A stretch of DNA of 64,000 nucleotides from Balamuthia mandrillaris (lineage: Eukaryota; Discosea; Longamoebia; Balamuthiidae), in assembly GCA_031835245.1 (NCBI GenBank), contig JAVKOQ010000059.1, positions 124,001 through 188,000 of the forward strand, written 5' to 3'. A model generated the notes under the pieces. The model was given only the letters and a program-made list of their open reading frames with translations, was not told where the DNA came from and searched no databases. Shown piece by piece: positions 45,340 through 55,792 of the stretch (positions are counted from its first letter, which is position 1; each line of letters starts with the position of its first letter). A program made the position numbers and the translations under genes.

Positions 45340-47390
45340 CTTGCTGGAAAGTGCATGAACCGTAGTCCTCCATATTTTTGTGCCCATGCATCATGCCTTG
45401 TTCTTCCTTATGGCCGCTGCTTCCAAGGAAAAAATTCATCAAGTCTAAACAGACATGAGAAGAGCTACCAGTTCCACTTCTGATCCAAAGATTGCAGCAC
45501 TTGTGTATCCATTCCACCAGAACAGAGGACTGGGAAAAAACATGATGACCCAACGTTTGTCTGACTGGTCATAGTAGTTGTAATACAGATTGGAGGGAGG
45601 AAGAAGGAATCATGAGAGAGAAGAGCATACCAAATGCCTGACTGGTTGCAAGTATTGTAATGAGAACACAGAGAAAAACCAAATGAAAGAAGAGCTTGAG
45701 CAGGCAAGAACAGAGAAGTTGATCCAGAGATTAGCCAAACATGAATAGAGATTACAAAGGCTTGTTTTGAAAGAGCAAGCAACAATGATCTTCTAAACAG
45801 TGTCAAGAAGCTCTTTGATGCCTATCATATCCTCTACACTTTCTTCAAAACATAGTTGGATCAATGAATAAGCAGGAAAACACTTGAACTAGAGTTAAGA
45901 AGCGAACTTAATGCAATCAACAAAGTGGCAAAAAACGGAATGAAGGTAATGATAAATGACAAGGAAGTGAAAGCAAACCTCTTTTTGACAGTGGACCTTA
46001 AAGCATTGAAGGAGATAAGTGGAATGAACTCCTTTTATGCAAGTAACATGAAGTATTGCTGCTTTTGGTGTTTTGCAAAAAGAAAACATATCAGACAACA
46101 AGTAGTATTCAAAGAAAAAATACAGTTTTGAACAGCAGCAAAAGCAATAAGTCTCTTACCAAACATAAACACAAAAAACTTCAACAAAAGTGGGCAGAGA
46201 TAATAGAAGAAGAAAAACAACATCCAGGCCTCATGATTTAGAAATCAATTGAGCATCTAAAAGCATCAACACAAAAAACATCAGCAAAAAAGCATTGTGG
46301 AATAATGAACAAACCTCTACTTTTCTTTTTACCTGAATAAGTTATTCCTTGTCTTCTTCACTTGGTGATGGGAATTGTGTGAAAGATGTTGAAGAAAACC
46401 ATGGAACTGTTATACCACTCTCCCATAATACCTATCCCTATCTCTCCTTGTATATATATCTCTTTCTTTCATTTTATTAAAGGTCTTTTCCCTACACCTA
46501 TCGAGTTGGTGTCCATTAGGTTGTTTCCCTACTAACCTTATTACAGAACTTGTTGATGAGAAAGATGAAGAACTGCAACAGCTTCTCGTCATAGTATTTG
46601 AAAGCATGGACATACATTTATCTGACAAAGAAGGAATGAATATGAAAGAACAGATAAAGGACAGTCGTTTGAACCAAACTGAGTACTTACACATTTTAGA
46701 GAATTATTAAAAGCTACTTAATTGTTTTGGAAAGTTAGAAGAAGAAGAAGAAGAAGAAGAACAAGAACAAGAAGAACAAGAAAAAGAAGAAGACAAACAA
46801 CAACAGCAGCAAAAGGAAAAAGAAAAGGAACAGGAAGAGAAAAAGATGAAAGAAGAAATACCTGATGAAGAAAGTGACTTTCACATTTTTGAGAGCTTGG
46901 TTCCATTGGTTCTTTGTTTTAACAATGGTGATGGCAATGGTGATGGCAATGGTGATGGTGATGGCAATGGTGATGGTGATGATGATGGCAATGGTGATGG
47001 CAACAGTGACAGTAACAGCAATGATAAAGAGAAAGAGGAAGAGAAAGAAAAGGAGAAGAAAAATAGGAAAAAAGTTAGTCTTAAAGAAAAGCAACAGCAG
47101 GAGCATTCACAATCACAACAAGATTCTACACTAGAAGCATTGAGAAAGATACGGAAAGCATGGCAAATGTTTCATCATACATGTGTATTGGCACTGCAAG
47201 AGAATATTGATATTTCAAGTGATGAATGGGAGAAAGAAGCAGCTCAATTCAAATATGCCTTCTTCAAAGCATGGAGCCCAGAGGACTGGACTACTTATAT
47301 GCATATTTTTGTTACACACAACAGGCCGTCTGCTTCCCTCTTCGAATTCTGCTTTGCTATTCTTTTTTTTTAACAGTGTCGACATGAGAA
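45340..47390 (+). mobile_element. Decayed DNA transposon (DDE-type, unnamed family)
   Basis: Seen: an AT-richer island unlike its flanks. Plus-strand peptide pieces include CLTGCKYCNENTEKNQMKEE, LLNSVKKLFDAYHILYTFF, KANLFLTVDLKALKEISGM, KYCCFWCFAKRKHI, then further on RKAWQMFHHTCVLALQEN and TYMHIFVTHNRPS. Known: uncharacterised transposase-like proteins from hydrozoans, insects and glomeromycete fungi share a '(D)xKFLAxxxGMxSAxxxxxCPWC' block and, downstream, a 'TPYMHxxVxHVPEF' block with this spacing. Inferred: remnant of one such element. Several stops and frame changes separate the blocks, so it is not active. I found no convincing terminal inverted repeats or target duplications, so the ends are guesses; AT-rich sequence extends left to about 44640. 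Confidence 0.5.
46846..47373 (+). CDS. Transposase-related ORF fragment
   Basis: The longest open frame of the transposon island, 175 codons from ATG 46846 (open further upstream through a poly-Glu stretch). It has a 12-base DNA repeat (GGTGATGGCAAT) that encodes GDGN repeats at about 46926..47010, then Lys/Glu/Gln-rich sequence, then the conserved-looking block from EALRKIRKAWQMFHHTC to YMHIFVTHNRP. The C-terminus reads into unrelated sequence after RPSAS. It may be the 3' exon of the decayed element rather than a host gene. Confidence 0.4.
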   Translation: MKEEIPDEESDFHIFESLVPLVLCFNNGDGNGDGNGDGDGNGDGDDDGNGDGNSDSNSNDKEKEEEKEKEKKNRKKVSLKEKQQQEHSQSQQDSTLEALRKIRKAWQMFHHTCVLALQENIDISSDEWEKEAAQFKYAFFKAWSPEDWTTYMHIFVTHNRPSASLFEFCFAILFF

Positions 47391-47524
47391 GCAGTCATTT
47401 ACCAAAGATAGGTAATTGTCTACAAATACGGCTGGATTTTTCTCCTGCCACGTAAGCTTTTCCTCCGCAGTATGACTCTAGATAAAAGAGTGAGCAGGGA
47501 AAGGCGGAGAGGAAACGGAACGAA

Positions 47525-47749
47525 ATGACTACTCCTGCACCCTCTGGCTCCGCCAGCTCAACCGCGAACCAACCCTCCCCTGTTGGCGGCCTCACCGGGT
47601 GGCTTTCGACCCTGTGGCAATTGATCTATCCACCAGCTCAACACAGAATGCTATTGGAACAGCTTGAACGAGCATCCCAGGAGGACGAACAGAGATGGAG
47701 ACAACGGGTAGCAGCCCAGGGATCGGGGCTCTTCCGCTCAGAAAAGTGA
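47525..47749 (+). CDS. Small conserved-looking protein, 74 aa
   Basis: Seen: a single exon, ATG in good context (AACGAAATG), with normal host base composition after the AT-rich island. The Pro/Ser/Ala start is followed by LTGWLSTLWQLIYPPAQHRM and a helical end LLEQLERASQEDEQRWRQRV. GTCGAC at 47378..47383 lies about 145 nt upstream, like other genes here. No family recognised. The amphipathic/hydrophobic middle and small size would suit a membrane-associated or mitochondrial accessory subunit, but this is speculation. Confidence 0.45.
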   Translation: MTTPAPSGSASSTANQPSPVGGLTGWLSTLWQLIYPPAQHRMLLEQLERASQEDEQRWRQRVAAQGSGLFRSEK

Positions 47750-48329
47750 TGTGATTGGGTCGAAGACGGATGCTCCCTCCTTCGGTTTCTTCACCTCAAA
47801 CATATGTTATCGGTGAAAGTCACAGATAAAAAAAAACAGGAGGTTGAGTTTTTATTTCCGTTCAAAGAACCGCTGAGATTGGACTCGTCAGTAAGCAAAA
47901 CAACACATGTCCTTATCCCTCGAAGCTCGAAGCCACTACTGCATTGGCCGGTCGTTCAGCTAGCTTCACGGGCGAGCCTCGGGTTCCCCCTCATAACTCA
48001 TTTCCGGTAGTCGCTAAACCGTTGAACGATGGCGAATGTGGCAAGTTGGTACCAAAAAATTGCCAAAAAACGCCAAATGCCTGGCGCTCCGTGGCATCAG
48101 CGCCACATAGACAAAAAGTTCATCGCGCAATACGTGGCTTGGCACCGGCGGTGACGTGTGTGGCTTGGTGGAGCTTTGTCCAGGTTTTCGCAGTAGCAGA
48201 AGAAAGAGCCATTTGGGAAAACAAAACAAAACAGACAGACAGACGGAACTGGTGCGAGAAGGAGGGAGGAACAGCGGTGGTGGTCGGCACTCTTGTATGT
48301 AAATAGTGTCCAACACTGAGGAAAGCGTG
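47750..48329. other. 580-base gap with a 41-codon ORF
   Basis: The gap holds the promoter of the ankyrin/TM gene. A plus-strand ORF at 48029..48154 begins MANVASWYQKIAKKRQMPG and ends QYVAWHRR. It is basic and aromatic like some tiny mitochondrial proteins, but too short to judge. Another frame is open over 47944..48306. Nothing else is seen. Confidence 0.3.
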
Positions 48330-49005
48330 ATGCAAAACGGCAAGCGGCCCCGCCACCGCCCGCTGGGGAGCAGCGAGAGCGACGAGGAGAATCTTAACTT
48401 GGAGTGCTACCCCGAGGGGGAAGAGGAGGAGGAAGAGGAGGAAGCGAAAAAGCAGACCACGACGATCGCAGGGGGAGGTTGCGCCTTCCTGTCCTTCATT
48501 CATGGAGGCTCTAAGCAGGCGCAACAAGCGCTGCGGCTGATGGAAACGGGAACGCTGGACGTTAACGCCAGAGATGAAGCTGGTTGGACACTCCTTCATG
48601 TATGCGCTTTCACGTCTCCTTTTTCTGCTTGAGATTTCAGATTTTCGCTTACGCTGAAACCATAACAGTACGCCAGTTATCAAAAGGATCATGCCTTCGT
48701 TGCCAGCCTGTTGGGGTTAGGAGCTGACCCTAACCTTCGCGACTCTGCTGGATACACTCCACTCATGTATAACTTCTCTCCTTCGTTGTCTCTCTGTTTC
48801 CATGTTTGTGTCTGTCTCTCTCTCTCTGTCTCTCTCTCTCTCTCTCTGTCTCTCTGTCTCTCTGTCTCTCTGTCTCTCTGCTCTCTCTGTCTCTCTGTCT
48901 CTCTGTCTCTCTGTCTCTCTGTCTCTCTGTCTCTCTGTCTCTCTGTCTCTCTCTCTGTCTCTCTGTCTCTCTGTCTCTCTGTCTCTCTGTCTCTCTGTCT
49001 CTCTG

Positions 49006-49073
<68 letters not shown>

Positions 49074-49194
49074 GTCTCTGTCTCTGTCTCTGTCTCTGTC
49101 TCTGTCTCTGTCTCTGTCTCTGTCTCTGTCTCTGTCTCTGTCTCTGTCTCTGTCTCTGTCTCTGTCTCTGTCTCTGTCTCTGTCTCTGTCTCTG

Positions 49195-49230
<36 letters not shown>

Positions 49231-50999
49231 TCTGTCTCTCTCGCTGTCTCTCTCTCTCTGTTGTTGTGACGCAATTCTTGCTTACAATGAATGTTAGGTG
49301 GGCAGCCCAAAACAAAGATAAGAAAACAACATCATTATTGATCGCTCATAACGCAAACCCCTATACTGAGGACTTTTTCGGTTGCAGTCCCATTCAAGTT
49401 GTGCCGAAGGACTCTGCTCTCCATCGCTTGATGATGCGCAGCTCCTTTACTCCACCAACAAAGCAAAGTTCTCTCTCATCTCGCTCTTCTTCACTCTCAT
49501 CGCCTTCTTCTCCCACGTTTTCTTCCTCGCTTTCCCGTTCTTCTTCATCTCCCACTCTTTTGTCTCTCAATGCATCTTCTTCCTCCGCTTCTTCGTCTTC
49601 TTCAAAAACTACACCCCCTGCTGTACCGTCTCCCTCTAGCCTCAAGCAAATCCGAAAACACACCCAAAACTTGTGGAAACTGACGAAAGGCACAATGACC
49701 ACCCAAATCATGATCCTGTTCTTTCAGTTTTGTCTCTGTCTCCTGGTGGAGATCTTCCAGGACGACCTAAAGCGTGCTCTGCAATGGGCGCTCTTCCTGG
49801 CTCCCTTTCGCTTCATCTTCTCTTTTGTCTACAACACCATCTCCAATTTTATACACTTTATCGTATATTTTTTAGGTTGTTACAATCTGGCCGAATATCT
49901 TCACGCCTTGCTTCACGACTCTGTTCTCCCTCTACTCTCCTCTACTTTTACTCGCATGCTGCAAGCCTCTGTCTTTCTTCTCCGGCCACTCTTCATCGTG
50001 TTGAAAGGGCTCATCTTTCCGCTTATCCGCTTCTTGGCTGGTCAACTCGCCTTCTTACTTCGTCCCATCTACCTCCTGATTGCTCCTCGCCTACAGGCAG
50101 CCCTCCAAGTACTCTTTGGCTACCTCTACCTCCTCAGCAAGCCCATTTGGAATGCTCTCTGGAATGTGCTGCAAGCGCAGCTCGAACCGAAGAACATTCT
50201 CCGCAAGTTGGCCTTTCCTTTCGTCATCGTCTTCTCCAAAGTGCAGAGTTATCTCCTCCCAACTAACTTGCTTTATGCGGTGGAGCGGCGCGTGGCCTCC
50301 TTTCTCGGCTTGGAGCCGGATGAGGACCGCATGTCCCGAGAGGAGACCAACAAAAACACCGCGCTCGCCCTCATTATCTCCTTCTCCTTCCTATGTGAGG
50401 CCTTCATTCTTCTCTTTGGCTACATTTGGAAACTTCTCTTCATCGCTCTCCATTTTTATCTCCTATACTTTCCTTTCGATCCGTTTTTACAAACCTCACC
50501 AACTTCTTCTACCACATCTTCTTTACTTGCGAACACAACTACAATTATGACGAAAGAGGAGTGGTGGCACCCGGTTGCAGCCTTGTTGTGGAATTATGCA
50601 CAGGACGAGGATCTGTTCACGTGGAAAGTGGATTTGGATCACCATCACTTTGGCATTTTGGGACTGGTCTTTGCCATTGGGTTGGTCATGGCTTTGGCCT
50701 TTCTCTATGCCGTTGTTTGGCTGTGCTTCATCCTGTTGCAGTCTGTCTGGAGGATGCTGTCTTCTTGTTGTGCTATTGTGCTACGACGAGGAGGAACCAC
50801 GAATACACAAGGAGGCAGAGCAACAACAACGTCAACAAACCGAAGGGACGGAGAAGAAGAGGAACGAGAAGGAGAAGCGGAAGCAGAAGAAAGAAGAAGA
50901 GAGAAAGAGAAAGCTGATGAGCTGATATCAAGCAATGGACTACACCGCGAAGCACGCGGATTGTTTTGGCGACGAGGAGGCAAGAAGCGGAATACTTAA
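48330..50999 (+). CDS. Ankyrin-repeat multi-pass membrane protein
   Basis: Seen: exons 48330..48599, 48669..48766, 49298..50999; 689 aa. The acidic N-terminus leads to ankyrin repeats: LDVNARDEAGWTLLHYASYQ, LLGLGADPNLRDSAGYTPLM, then WAAQNKDKKTTSLLIAHNAN and PYTEDFFGCSPIQV. A Ser-rich linker follows, then a long membrane part (FFQFCLCLLVEIF, ILGLVFAIGLVMALAFLYAV, with repeated LLRPIYLLIAP, LLSKPIWNALWNV helices) and a charged cytosolic tail. Intron 2 (48767..49297) is almost entirely a CT/CTGT repeat, yet the ankyrin frame resumes exactly (LM|WAAQN). Known: ankyrin plus TM proteins include channels and palmitoyltransferases; no DHHC or pore motif is seen. Function unknown. Confidence 0.7.
48811..49262. 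repeat. CT / TCTCTG compound satellite in an intron
   Basis: About 450 bases. The left half is an irregular 10-base TCTCTCTGTC-type array, and the right half is a near-perfect TCTCTG hexamer array (about 49060..49220). It lies wholly in intron 2 of the ankyrin/TM gene in pyrimidine-rich sense orientation. Long ORFs through it on both strands are artefacts. Confidence 0.95.
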
Positions 51000-51063
51000 G
51001 GAAGAAGAGAAGGAGAATAATATGTATAAGTCTTGTATCTCATTTTGCAACATTCTTTTTTCT

Positions 51064-53198
51064 TTATTGACCATTATCAACAGTGATCCGAAAGTGTTCC
51101 TGCGCCTCCTCCAGTTCCTTCTGTCGCCTCTCTTCATCCCACCGCAGCTCCTCCGCCATCAGCTGCACCACACGAGGTAACGCCCGCAACGTGGCTGCGT
51201 TATCCAACAGAGCCAAGCGGATCCGTCTCTCCAAAAAGTCGACAGCGGTCACGCAATACTCGTTACGAATGGCGTGAAGCACTTCCGCCTCCAAGAAAGG
51301 ATAGTTTGGTAGCAACAATAGCGAAGAAGAAGCAGAAGAAGCAGAAGCAGAAGCGATTTCAGCAACTTTCCAGGCTTGATCGCCATAAGCACGATTGAGA
51401 TGCTCGGCCACAGCGTGGAGAAAGGTTTTGTCTTTACCACCAAGCTCTTTCTCAAGAAGCGTTTGGAAGAGGGCCGGGTAGTCCTTTTGGATTCCTTCCA
51501 CGTAGTCAGGATTGTACTCGACCGCTCCCACTAGTTTCAGCTCTTCGGTCACAGGGTTCTCCTTTCCGCTCTGTGCTATCTCTTCATAACGTTTCAATCT
51601 ATCTTCATTCTTGTCCGTCTTGACCTTCTCATTGGCGAGGAGCACGTCGACAACCGCGTGATAAACGATATCCTCGCTCATCTTTCGATACGTGGTCCAC
51701 TTTCCTCCAATAATGGTCATCAACTTGGAGGGACTGGTATAGATGGCATGCTCGCGGCTCATGCTGGCTGTGTCTTTGGCCTCTTCCGCTTTTTTCAAGG
51801 GGCGAATGCCGGACCAAGCGCTGAGAACGTCGGAACGAGAGACCTTTTGGTTAAAGTTCTCGTTGATGTGGCGGAGGATGTAGTCGATCTCCTCCTGTTT
51901 GGGACGAGGATTGTTGGTAATGTTGCAAGGTCCGTCCGTCGTTCCTGCTAATGTTTTGTCTGTCGTTTTGTTGGTTAGTGTTTGGATTGAGTACAGAAAA
52001 TAAGGAAGAGGCAAAGAGACAAAACGTACTGTGCCAAGGCAACAAGAACACAACACGCCTGTCCGAGGTCTTGGTGATGAGCAACCCTTCGGTGGGAGGC
52101 GTGAACCGTCCATCCAACACAATATGCGTGCCAGCGCTGGCTTGCAAAACCCTCTTTCCCGTCGGGTCATCCATCAACCTGATCTCGTCCGCGAAATGGC
52201 CAGCTGCATTGATAACCGCCTTGGCTCTCACCTCAAACCTCCTTCCGGTCAGCTGGTCTTCCACAACCGCTCCGCTCACCACTCTGTCTTTGGCCACCCC
52301 CTTTGCCTCTCCTCCTCCATTCACCGCCACATCGATCTCCTCATGAAGAATATCGACCGCCTTCACTCGGTTGACCGCAACGGCCCCGCGAGAGATGGCC
52401 GTCATGATGAGCGCCAGGTCAAAGCGAGCGTCATCAAACTGACCGTCGTAATAGACCACCGCTCCGTGCAGGCCCTCCGGTTGGATCTGAGGAAAGTGCT
52501 GGAGGGCCTGGCCGCTGGTGAGAAAATAGCTGTTGTGGATGTGCGGATAGGCTATCCAGTCGTAGAGCTTCAGCTGGAGCAGGCTGGGCAGCAGGTCCGA
52601 CCAGGAGTAGATGGGAGTGAGAATGGGGATGGGGTTGGTCAGGTGTGGGGCCTGCTGGAAGAGGTTCCATCGCTCGTGCAAGGCCTCTCTCACCAAGGAG
52701 AATTGGCTGTAGTCCCATCTGTCGATGGCTTTCTTTAAATCTGATGGAAGCAGGAGAGAGAAGTGAAAGGGAAGAAGGAAGGAAGGGTGAGAAGAAGAAG
52801 AAGAACAAGAACAGAACAAGAACAAGAAGAAGCAGAAGAACAAGAACAAGAGGAGAAAGCGTACAACGAACGCCGCCGTGAAGCAATTTAGTGCTACGGC
52901 TGGAGGTGCCAGCGGCAAAGTCGTCCATCTCCACGAGAGCCACTTTGAGGCCGCGCACGGTGGCGTCCAAGGCCGCTCCCGCTCCGGTGGCACCGCCGCC
53001 AACGATCAAGAGGTCAAAGTCCTGCCCGTCCTCGAGCTGCCGCAGCAGGGCCTGGCGGGAGGGCAGCGTGGGCGGGAGGGAGCGTCCCGTGCCGGTGGCG
53101 CCTTTGCTGACGGGGTCGTGAAGGTTCTTCCACGACATATAAGGGAGCATGCCCACTGCCACGAAGATGGCAGCTATCCAAAGCCACTTTTGCTTCAT
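51064..53198 (-). CDS. FAD-dependent glycerol-3-phosphate dehydrogenase (mitochondrial type)
   Basis: Seen: exons 52865..53198, 52030..52740, 51064..51947; 642 aa. The N-terminal hydrophobic anchor ([18 protein letters not shown]) precedes the FAD motif [17 protein letters not shown] (glycines near 67-72), [81 protein letters not shown] and [19 protein letters not shown]. Known: GPD2-type enzymes oxidise glycerol-3-phosphate to dihydroxyacetone phosphate at the outer face of the inner mitochondrial membrane and pass electrons to ubiquinone. The alternative acceptor one triplet later would give RTTDG; ATTAG|CAGG restores GTTD. No EF-hand C-terminus is seen, as in yeast and plants. An Ala/Ser-rich insert lies near the C-terminus. 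Confidence 0.96.
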
Positions 53199-53589
53199 CT
53201 GTATGTGCTGTGTGCTTGTAACGTTTAAACTTTTTTTTTTCTTTATTTGTTAATTCTTTTTTGTTGTTTTTTTAGGTGGATTAAGGATCCAATCACGATC
53301 GTGAAATGGGTGGAAAGTGGAGGGAAAGTTGAAGGAAATGTAATCGAAAGTGTTTGGATTAGTCGACGTAAATTCGCCACGGTTCGACGCCCGGCGCTAG
53401 CGTTTTTTTTTTTGAAAAGAGGATAGACGATCTTTGCGTTACCAGGACAGCTGCATTGTTTTCAATCTCTCACTGATCCAACAAGAGACCGTCTTGTTAG
53501 TCCTACAGACAATGACAAAAGCCCGATCAGTTTTACAACGGTAAACAAACTGAAAGAGTGCACCCTTTCTCTGGTGTTGGTAATGCGGG
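53199..53589. promoter_or_regulatory. 391-base gap, G3P dehydrogenase promoter side
   Basis: GTCGAC at 53362..53367 lies about 165 nt before the G3P dehydrogenase ATG. A GGTTCGACGCC stretch at 53391 followed by a T11 run looks like a Pol III B box plus terminator, but no tRNA fold forms. The rest is nondescript 3' flank of the zinc protein gene. Confidence 0.4.
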
Positions 53590-54497
53590 TCAATGAGGAA
53601 AGCCCATCTCTTCATCATCGGTTCCAGAGGTTGAGTGCGCTTCCATCATCAGGCTGGCCAACAGCCGGTTCTCCTCGTCTTGTCGGGATGGCGATGAAGA
53701 CAGCAACGTCGAGTTAAGCGATGCATGTTCTTGAGGGGAAGCAAAAGTTGAAGGAGAAAATGACGATGAAGGAGCAGAAGGAGAAGATAAAACTGAACGC
53801 AAGAGCTCAGTGGCAGAGGTTGATGAAGTGGGAGAAGATGAGAGATGGTGAAGACTCAAGGAAGAAGTAGAAAAAGACCCTGAAGAAGAAGAAGAAGAAG
53901 AACAAGAAGAAAGGATTGAAGAAGGTGATGACAACGAAGAAGTGGAAGCACGCAGTGAAACAGAAGAAGGGGAAGAGGGAGAAGATGAGAAAGCAGAGGC
54001 AGAAGAGGGCAAGGACTCGTTTCCTCGTAGGTAGCCGAGGAGGAAGGCAAATTCTTCTTCACTGAGCACTTTATCTGCAATGGACGCCTGCTGCTGAGCT
54101 CCTTTGTCCGGGGATAGGCTCTCCTCTTTCTGCAATAAAAGGTGTGTAAGCACTCCTTGCATGCAGAAAGGGGGAGGGGAGATGAAAACCTGAACGGCCA
54201 CCCCAAAGGAAGCGTTTGCCAGGACTGCTGAAGTATCAATCGGATGGTCGTTCAGAAGAAAGTCGCCAACATCAGCAGTGTCTAAAGGATAGGGACACTT
54301 TTTTTGTGTGAAAAAAACAAACAAACCCAGTCAGTCCCTCCCCCCTTAACCCACCACCACTACCACCGGCAAAGGGAGGGCGATACCTGAGGACACAGCA
54401 ACACCGCCTCGACAAAGTTGATATGATAGGGACGAAGAGCCACCACACCGCCGCCTTGACATCGCGGGCAAAGCTGTCCTTTGCGCGCCGTTGCCAT
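53590..54497 (-). CDS. Small zinc-binding protein with USPL1-like Cys module
   Basis: Seen: exons 54387..54497, 54190..54297, 53590..54129; 252 aa. The N-terminus has GQLCPRCQGGGVVALRPY, INFVEAVLLCPQ and, across the intron, CPYPLDTADVGDFLLND. The pattern is CxxC, about 22 residues, Cx(2-4)C, followed by YPL. Known: USPL1, a SUMO isopeptidase of coilin bodies, starts with a very similar module (C-x2-C, LxTYRINFxESVxLC, xxCxYPL). Here no protease domain follows; the rest is Ser/Thr-rich low complexity. Inferred: a protein-interaction zinc module kept without the peptidase. TGTCGTC (sense) at 54569..54575 lies about 75 nt before the ATG. Confidence 0.6.
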
Positions 54498-54734
54498 TTT
54501 TTTTTGTGGTCAGGGATGGTTCAGGTCGTCACGGAATCTAATAAGTTCGTCGGCTGAAATTATTACATGACGACACGAATAATTAAAACATGATATCCAG
54601 GCAGCATTCCCTCCTTCTTCCTCCTGCCATCATGCAAGTTGCCGACGCCCTGAGCAAGCCGAAGAGGATGGATGGCAGATGGACGCATGGACGGCACTCC
54701 CTCCTTCTTCCTCATGCCATCATCATCATCGTCA

Positions 54735-55658
54735 TCAGGGTTGGGCAGGTAACCACTGCTCACAGGCCTTCCATAAGCGCAGGAACGAGTCGTCCTTGCC
54801 CATCGCCATGACCCTTTCCCAATAGCTGGTGTCCGCCATCTTGGCCCACTGGAAGAAGGCCATCAGCACAAAATCAGCATAGGAAACCTGCGCTCCCATC
54901 ATGAAAGGTCCTTCTTTCTTGGTTGTCGCCGCTGCAGGGGTCAGCACGTCCGAGTAGATGGCCAGCTCCTGTTCCAACGCCTTCCACAGCGCCTCTTGGT
55001 CCTCCTTCAACCAGTCCTCCACGTCCTTGCCGAACCATTGGCGTCGGGTCCGTCTGAAGTGTTCCGCTCCTCTTTCGTCCAGGAACTTGGCCATCTTGGG
55101 CATCATTAGCGGCAAAGCAGCCGGCACCACACGCTTGGCCGCATGGTGGTTCACCATCTGAGCCAACGGCAATGCGCCAGCCCCTGGAAAGATGGTTGGA
55201 TAGTTACGGGCACCATTGGGGACAGCAGAAGAACCACAAGACGTGAAGGTCTTTTCGAGGTAGAGAGCAACAGGAAACGAGTCCTGTAGGACCACTGCAT
55301 CGTGGCGAATAGCAGGACAGGTATGGGTGCGACCCCGATGGTCGGTGGTCAGAGGCGGCACGCCAAGCTTGGTGAGGGTGGGCGCGATGTCAGGGTAGGA
55401 AAGCCAAGTGGTGGAGTGAGGGATGCCCTTGTAGTTGAGCACCATGCGAATGCGAGTGGTGAAAGGGGACCAGGAGGCCTTTGGCTGTAACGCGCTGTTG
55501 ATGTCAAAGAACTCGATGGAAGGGATTGCTATCTTTGGGGAAGAAGAAGAGGAGGAGGAGGCCAAGCAACGTTGTTGACCGGAACGAAAGAAGCTGTTCC
55601 CCGTGTGCAGAGGTATCCTGACACAAGGAGGGGCCGACCTCATCGCCGCATTGTGCAT
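54735..55658 (-). CDS. Glutathione S-transferase-like protein, probably mitochondrial
   Basis: Seen: a single exon, 307 aa from ATG 55658. An in-frame upstream ATG at 55709 would add 17 residues but overlaps the TGTCGTC promoter motif, so I prefer the inner start. An Arg/Ser-rich presequence (RSAPPCVRIPLHTGNSFFRS) precedes the thioredoxin fold: IEFFDINSALQPKASWSPFT, RIRMVLNYKGIPHSTTWLSY, PAIRHDAVVLQDSFPVALYL (the ESxxI/DSxxI glutathione contact). The helical domain ends GPFMMGAQVSYADFVLMAFF. Known: the closest pattern is the fungal and bacterial beta-etherase/GstA-like class, which detoxifies or cleaves aryl ethers. Substrate unknown. It lies divergent from USE1 with a 134-base spacer. Confidence 0.85.
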   Translation of the reverse strand: MHNAAMRSAPPCVRIPLHTGNSFFRSGQQRCLASSSSSSSPKIAIPSIEFFDINSALQPKASWSPFTTRIRMVLNYKGIPHSTTWLSYPDIAPTLTKLGVPPLTTDHRGRTHTCPAIRHDAVVLQDSFPVALYLEKTFTSCGSSAVPNGARNYPTIFPGAGALPLAQMVNHHAAKRVVPAALPLMMPKMAKFLDERGAEHFRRTRRQWFGKDVEDWLKEDQEALWKALEQELAIYSDVLTPAAATTKKEGPFMMGAQVSYADFVLMAFFQWAKMADTSYWERVMAMGKDDSFLRLWKACEQWLPAQP

Positions 55659-55792
55659 GGCTTTCTTCTTCCCTGGTGCAAATAGGACCAACAATTTTCG
55701 TGACGACATGATAAATCACCGTGTCGTCATGAATATAATCCCGTGACGACCCGAAGTGTTGCAGAACAAAAAGAAAAAAAGAACACGTGGAG
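55659..55792. promoter_or_regulatory. Compact divergent promoter with paired TGTCGTC motifs
   Basis: Between the GST (-) and USE1 (+) starts, TGTCGTC appears as the minus-strand sense copy at 55702..55708 (about 45 nt before the GST ATG) and as the plus-strand sense copy at 55722..55728 (about 65 nt before the USE1 ATG). A third GTGACGACCCG copy lies at about 55743. This is the tightest divergent arrangement in the window and the best argument that the motif sets transcription direction. Confidence 0.55.

Noticed and set aside
48811-49262. Regularly spaced short repeats suggesting a CRISPR array
   Set aside because: Units are 6-10 bases with no spacers, inside a spliced eukaryotic gene; it is a microsatellite.
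48689-49315. ~200-codon ORFs of ETETETE / SVSVSVS on both strands
   Set aside because: Translation of the CT/TCTCTG satellite in the ankyrin/TM gene intron; open in all frames because the repeat lacks stops.
53385-53412. GGTTCGACGCC followed by a T11 run, like a Pol III gene end
   Set aside because: The T-stem does not pair and nothing upstream forms a cloverleaf; judged chance next to the G3P dehydrogenase promoter.
55659-55709. Upstream GST start at ATG 55709
   Set aside because: This ATG lies inside the TGTCGTC promoter motif; by analogy with the other genes the transcript should start there, so the inner ATG 55658 is preferred, though not proven.
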